From Prinia subflava (Eukaryota; Chordata; Aves; Passeriformes; Cisticolidae), in contig NC_086257.1 in NCBI RefSeq assembly GCF_021018805.1, positions 17,418,693 through 17,482,692 of the forward strand: DNA of 64,000 bases, in the 5' to 3' direction. Below the pieces are notes generated by a model. That model was not told the DNA's origin and did no database searches. It saw nothing but the letters and a program-made list of their open reading frames with translations. Below are positions 61,301-64,000 of the stretch, piece after piece (positions within the stretch are counted from its first letter, which is position 1; every line of letters starts with the position of its first letter). A program made the position numbers and the translations under genes.

Positions 61301-64000
61301 CCAGGTGAAAGTTGAGCGAAACGGTCTGGTCTTGACCAAGGCCTCCCAGATGTGAGGAGAAAATTGAGCTTCATGTCCTTGTGAATGGGGAACCACTTGG
61401 AGAATTGATGAAATACAGCCTTGCTTAGGGTGTAGGACCAATGGCAGAGGAAGTCACCATATGGAGATCATCGTAATATGAACATACTGAGTTACAGTGA
61501 CAGCTAAAACAGAGATTTCAGATACATTTGACAGGAAGAAAATTATGCTGTAAACTCTGAGTAGTTGTGTTAGACAAGAAAACTCAAAAAGACCCAAGAT
61601 CCCCTTCAAGAGACAGAAGAATGGAAATAATGAATGGAAAAATTAGAAATTTACTGAGAATTAATGATTCTCAACAGAACAGCAGAGGGGACATACCAGG
61701 GGCAAAAGCTGAGATGCCCAATACAGAATCTTGCAGCCTCACCAAAGCAGTTCTGTGAGTTCTCTTTACCTGTTTTATTCACAAATCCAGGAGTACAAAA
61801 GCCATGTTCTGCACTAGCCAGTTACACGTACAATTTCTGCCTGGCAACATTTATCACTCCTTGGTTCAGAATTTCTGGGCTGGATGTAAACAAAGCTACA
61901 GCTCTCTTTCCCCTGGCATAACAAAACTTAACAAATTCTCAGACATGTCGGGAAAAGGTGTTGACATGCACCTCTTTATAGAAATGTGACCCTGGGTGTT
62001 GTTTTTGATCAGCCCATGATGCTCACATTCACATCTTCCTTTCTCTGAGACACTGAGGAGGAGGTCACCTGGGCACTGGTGTGTCTGTTCAGAGAGCCTC
62101 GTGTTTATTGCTCTTGACAGCCTGGACTCCCTGTCTGCTGTGCATCCCAGGCTGTGTAAATTAAGCAAGGAAAGCTCTAAGTGGAGTTACTTTGTTGTCA
62201 TAAAAGTCATCCGTACTTTATGTCTAACATGCAAAATTTCAACTCCTTAAGCAGGAATGTCTATATAAATTCTTTCAAACTGCACTAACTTGGAAAGACC
62301 CACTTCCCCTGTTGCAAATGTGTTATTAATATATCGCCTCCATGCTATTAAATTAAAATGTCCCCCTCATGTTTCCGATCTTACTTCCAGATTTTTAGCC
62401 ATGTGGCTGGAAGGCAGCAGAGAGTTGAATTAAATGGGTGATTTAGGGACATGTAGCAGTAAAAAAAACCCCATAGGACTTAATCATCTGCCTCACTAAA
62501 AATAAATAACTTTAATTTTTTTAAGACCCTCTTGCTTGTCAGAATTATGTAAATCTCACTGGGACATTGATTGAGTTTGTCATGCCCCTGAAGGAGTGCT
62601 CCAAGGTGAGAAGGGATATCAGCTTGCCATCCTCCCACCTGCCATTCCCTAGCCCTGCCTGGAATAGTGTGGACCCTCCTGTCCCCCATGCCAATGAGCC
62701 TCCACATGGAAACACATGCACTGTTTTCAAAACAGTAGCCCAGCATAAGCAGGGGACAATTTTATGTTCTCAGACTGCCACAGCATAAGAATGAATGTGC
62801 AGTATTTTCTACAAAACTCAGTGGAAAAAGCACTTACCTACAGTGCCAAGAGTGAACTTTGTTTCTCACATCAAAAATATGTCATTGCAGCTGAGCATGT
62901 GGGAATCCAGAGAGCACAGCAGGCTTCCCTAACACTTGCTACTAAATTTCAGGATTTAACTCAGCAAGGGAAGAAAACATGTGGAGTTATCATGTGGAGT
63001 TCTCCATCACAGAGACTAACAGCGTCATAGAACATGACAGCACCCAGACAAATTGTGCACTTACATCTTTAAAGATTCCTGTAAGTAAAAGGAATTAATG
63101 TGGCATGTTTCAATTTGCATTTTTAAACTGGAGCCATGTGTTTGTGGATACCCTGGTAATGCCAAAACAGTCGCTGGCTCTCCCAGGGAGTGGAGTTGAA
63201 ATTCCCTTGCTGTTCACGGAGACGAGGAGAGGTCAGTGTGACTGCAGGGCGTTTGTTTACTCAGTGTGAAATACCTTGGTTCTGCTTCTGATCCACTGTT
63301 TGCTCCTGTGGCTGAGCCCTGCAGTCTCTTCCCAGGTATCCTGCTCTGTTTGTTCTAGGTTCTGGCGTGAAGCAATGATCAGGGGAACACCCACAGAAGC
63401 TGGAAGAACAAACCATAGCCAAAACCCCCCGAATCCTTCCGCAGCCGCTAATCTCTGATTTCACAGTTGCCACCTATCCATCTCCAACACAACTTTCCCA
63501 CACCCATCAAATTGCACAGGAATGATACCGAGAGAACCATGACATCCCTGCAGGGCTGAAGCAAAAATATCCCACTGTTTAGAGTTGCATGGCAACATAA
63601 ATAACTTTGACCTCGATAAAAGGGTAAAAAAGTATAACAAATTTAAGAAGGGTGGGTCTCCCATACCAGGGTAAGTCAATCAGGGGCTTGAAAACCCTCA
63701 ACTCATAAAACTGCTCTTGTTACTGATTGCAACATCAAAACACAAAGCAGGGAAAATGCGGAAATGGGGAGGAAAATTTAAATCAATCAAAAACTTCACT
63801 AAGACAAAACATCTTATATAATCTTCCCACTGGGAAGAGAAGGAGAATAGATTTTCCTGTAACAAATGCTAGTTTTGTCAGTTGATGTACTTCTGGAAGG
63901 CACTCAAGTATTTCAGTATAGACAATAGAAGAGCAAAATAGAACAAGAGAGAACAGAACAGAAATAGACTTGGTTGGCTTTGTCTGGGAGAGCTGGTCAA
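58400..64000. other. Non-coding stretch, no supported gene
   Basis: I see no supported gene or element. A minus-strand frame ending at 59998 follows an acceptor-like TTGGCTTTTGATACAG near 60150 and reads RTDGQMRYMCFGELKHCC, but an alternative frame is also open and I do not recognise it. The frames at 59120-59434 and 61169-61441 are likewise unassigned. A short duplicated CATGTGGAGTT occurs at about 62978-63001. Confidence 0.45.

Noticed and set aside
1..64000. CRISPR arrays, tRNA or rRNA genes, intact retrotransposons, endogenous retroviral LTRs, prokaryotic operons
   Set aside because: Looked for on both strands; no regularly spaced repeats, cloverleaf boxes, long LTR pairs or reverse-transcriptase/integrase motifs were found.

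Overview
The window reads as vertebrate nuclear DNA, most likely from a bird. The best marker is a degraded CR1 LINE tail at about 31.88-32.09 kb, which carries the CACAGAxTCACAGAAAT terminal repeat and the diagnostic 3' region of this amniote/avian family. Other signs are one very GC-rich CpG island, three ancient MIR-like SINE relics, exon-like blocks bounded by AG/GT splice signals, and long AT-rich stretches with no coding signal. There is no operon structure, no ribosome binding sites, no CRISPR array and no phage-like or bacterial gene. Nearly all short open frames are chance.

Layout. 0.66-2.27 kb (minus strand): a large terminal coding exon of a gene I do not recognise. Its last 330 codons are open, but the upstream part changes reading frame several times, so it is either a decaying gene or a region with small assembly indels. 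2.3-7.7 kb: probable introns of that gene, with two weak candidate small exons. 7.69-8.37 kb: a strong CpG island with a good minus-strand splice donor, the natural promoter for this gene, flanked by a 90-base direct tandem duplication. 8.6-25.5 kb: no supported gene, one unexplained 170-codon frame. 25.55-26.02 kb (minus): a splice-bounded block resembling a fibronectin type III domain of anosmin-1, apparently isolated and frame-broken. 26-51.7 kb: repeats, MIR and CR1 relics, one unexplained 171-codon frame and a 48-base candidate microexon. 51.84-52.13 kb: a small isolated CpG islet with a near-perfect CTCF motif and a plus-strand donor. 54.47-54.65 kb (minus): a well-formed candidate terminal exon of an unrecognised 60-residue protein end. 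55-64 kb: no supported gene, one AT-rich block that may be a regulatory element.

I see no sign of a multi-gene system. The most useful leads are the frame-broken last exon, the anosmin-like FnIII relic, the exon at 54.5 kb and the CpG islet with its CTCF motif. All identifications rest on reading the sequence and remembered family patterns; no search was run.
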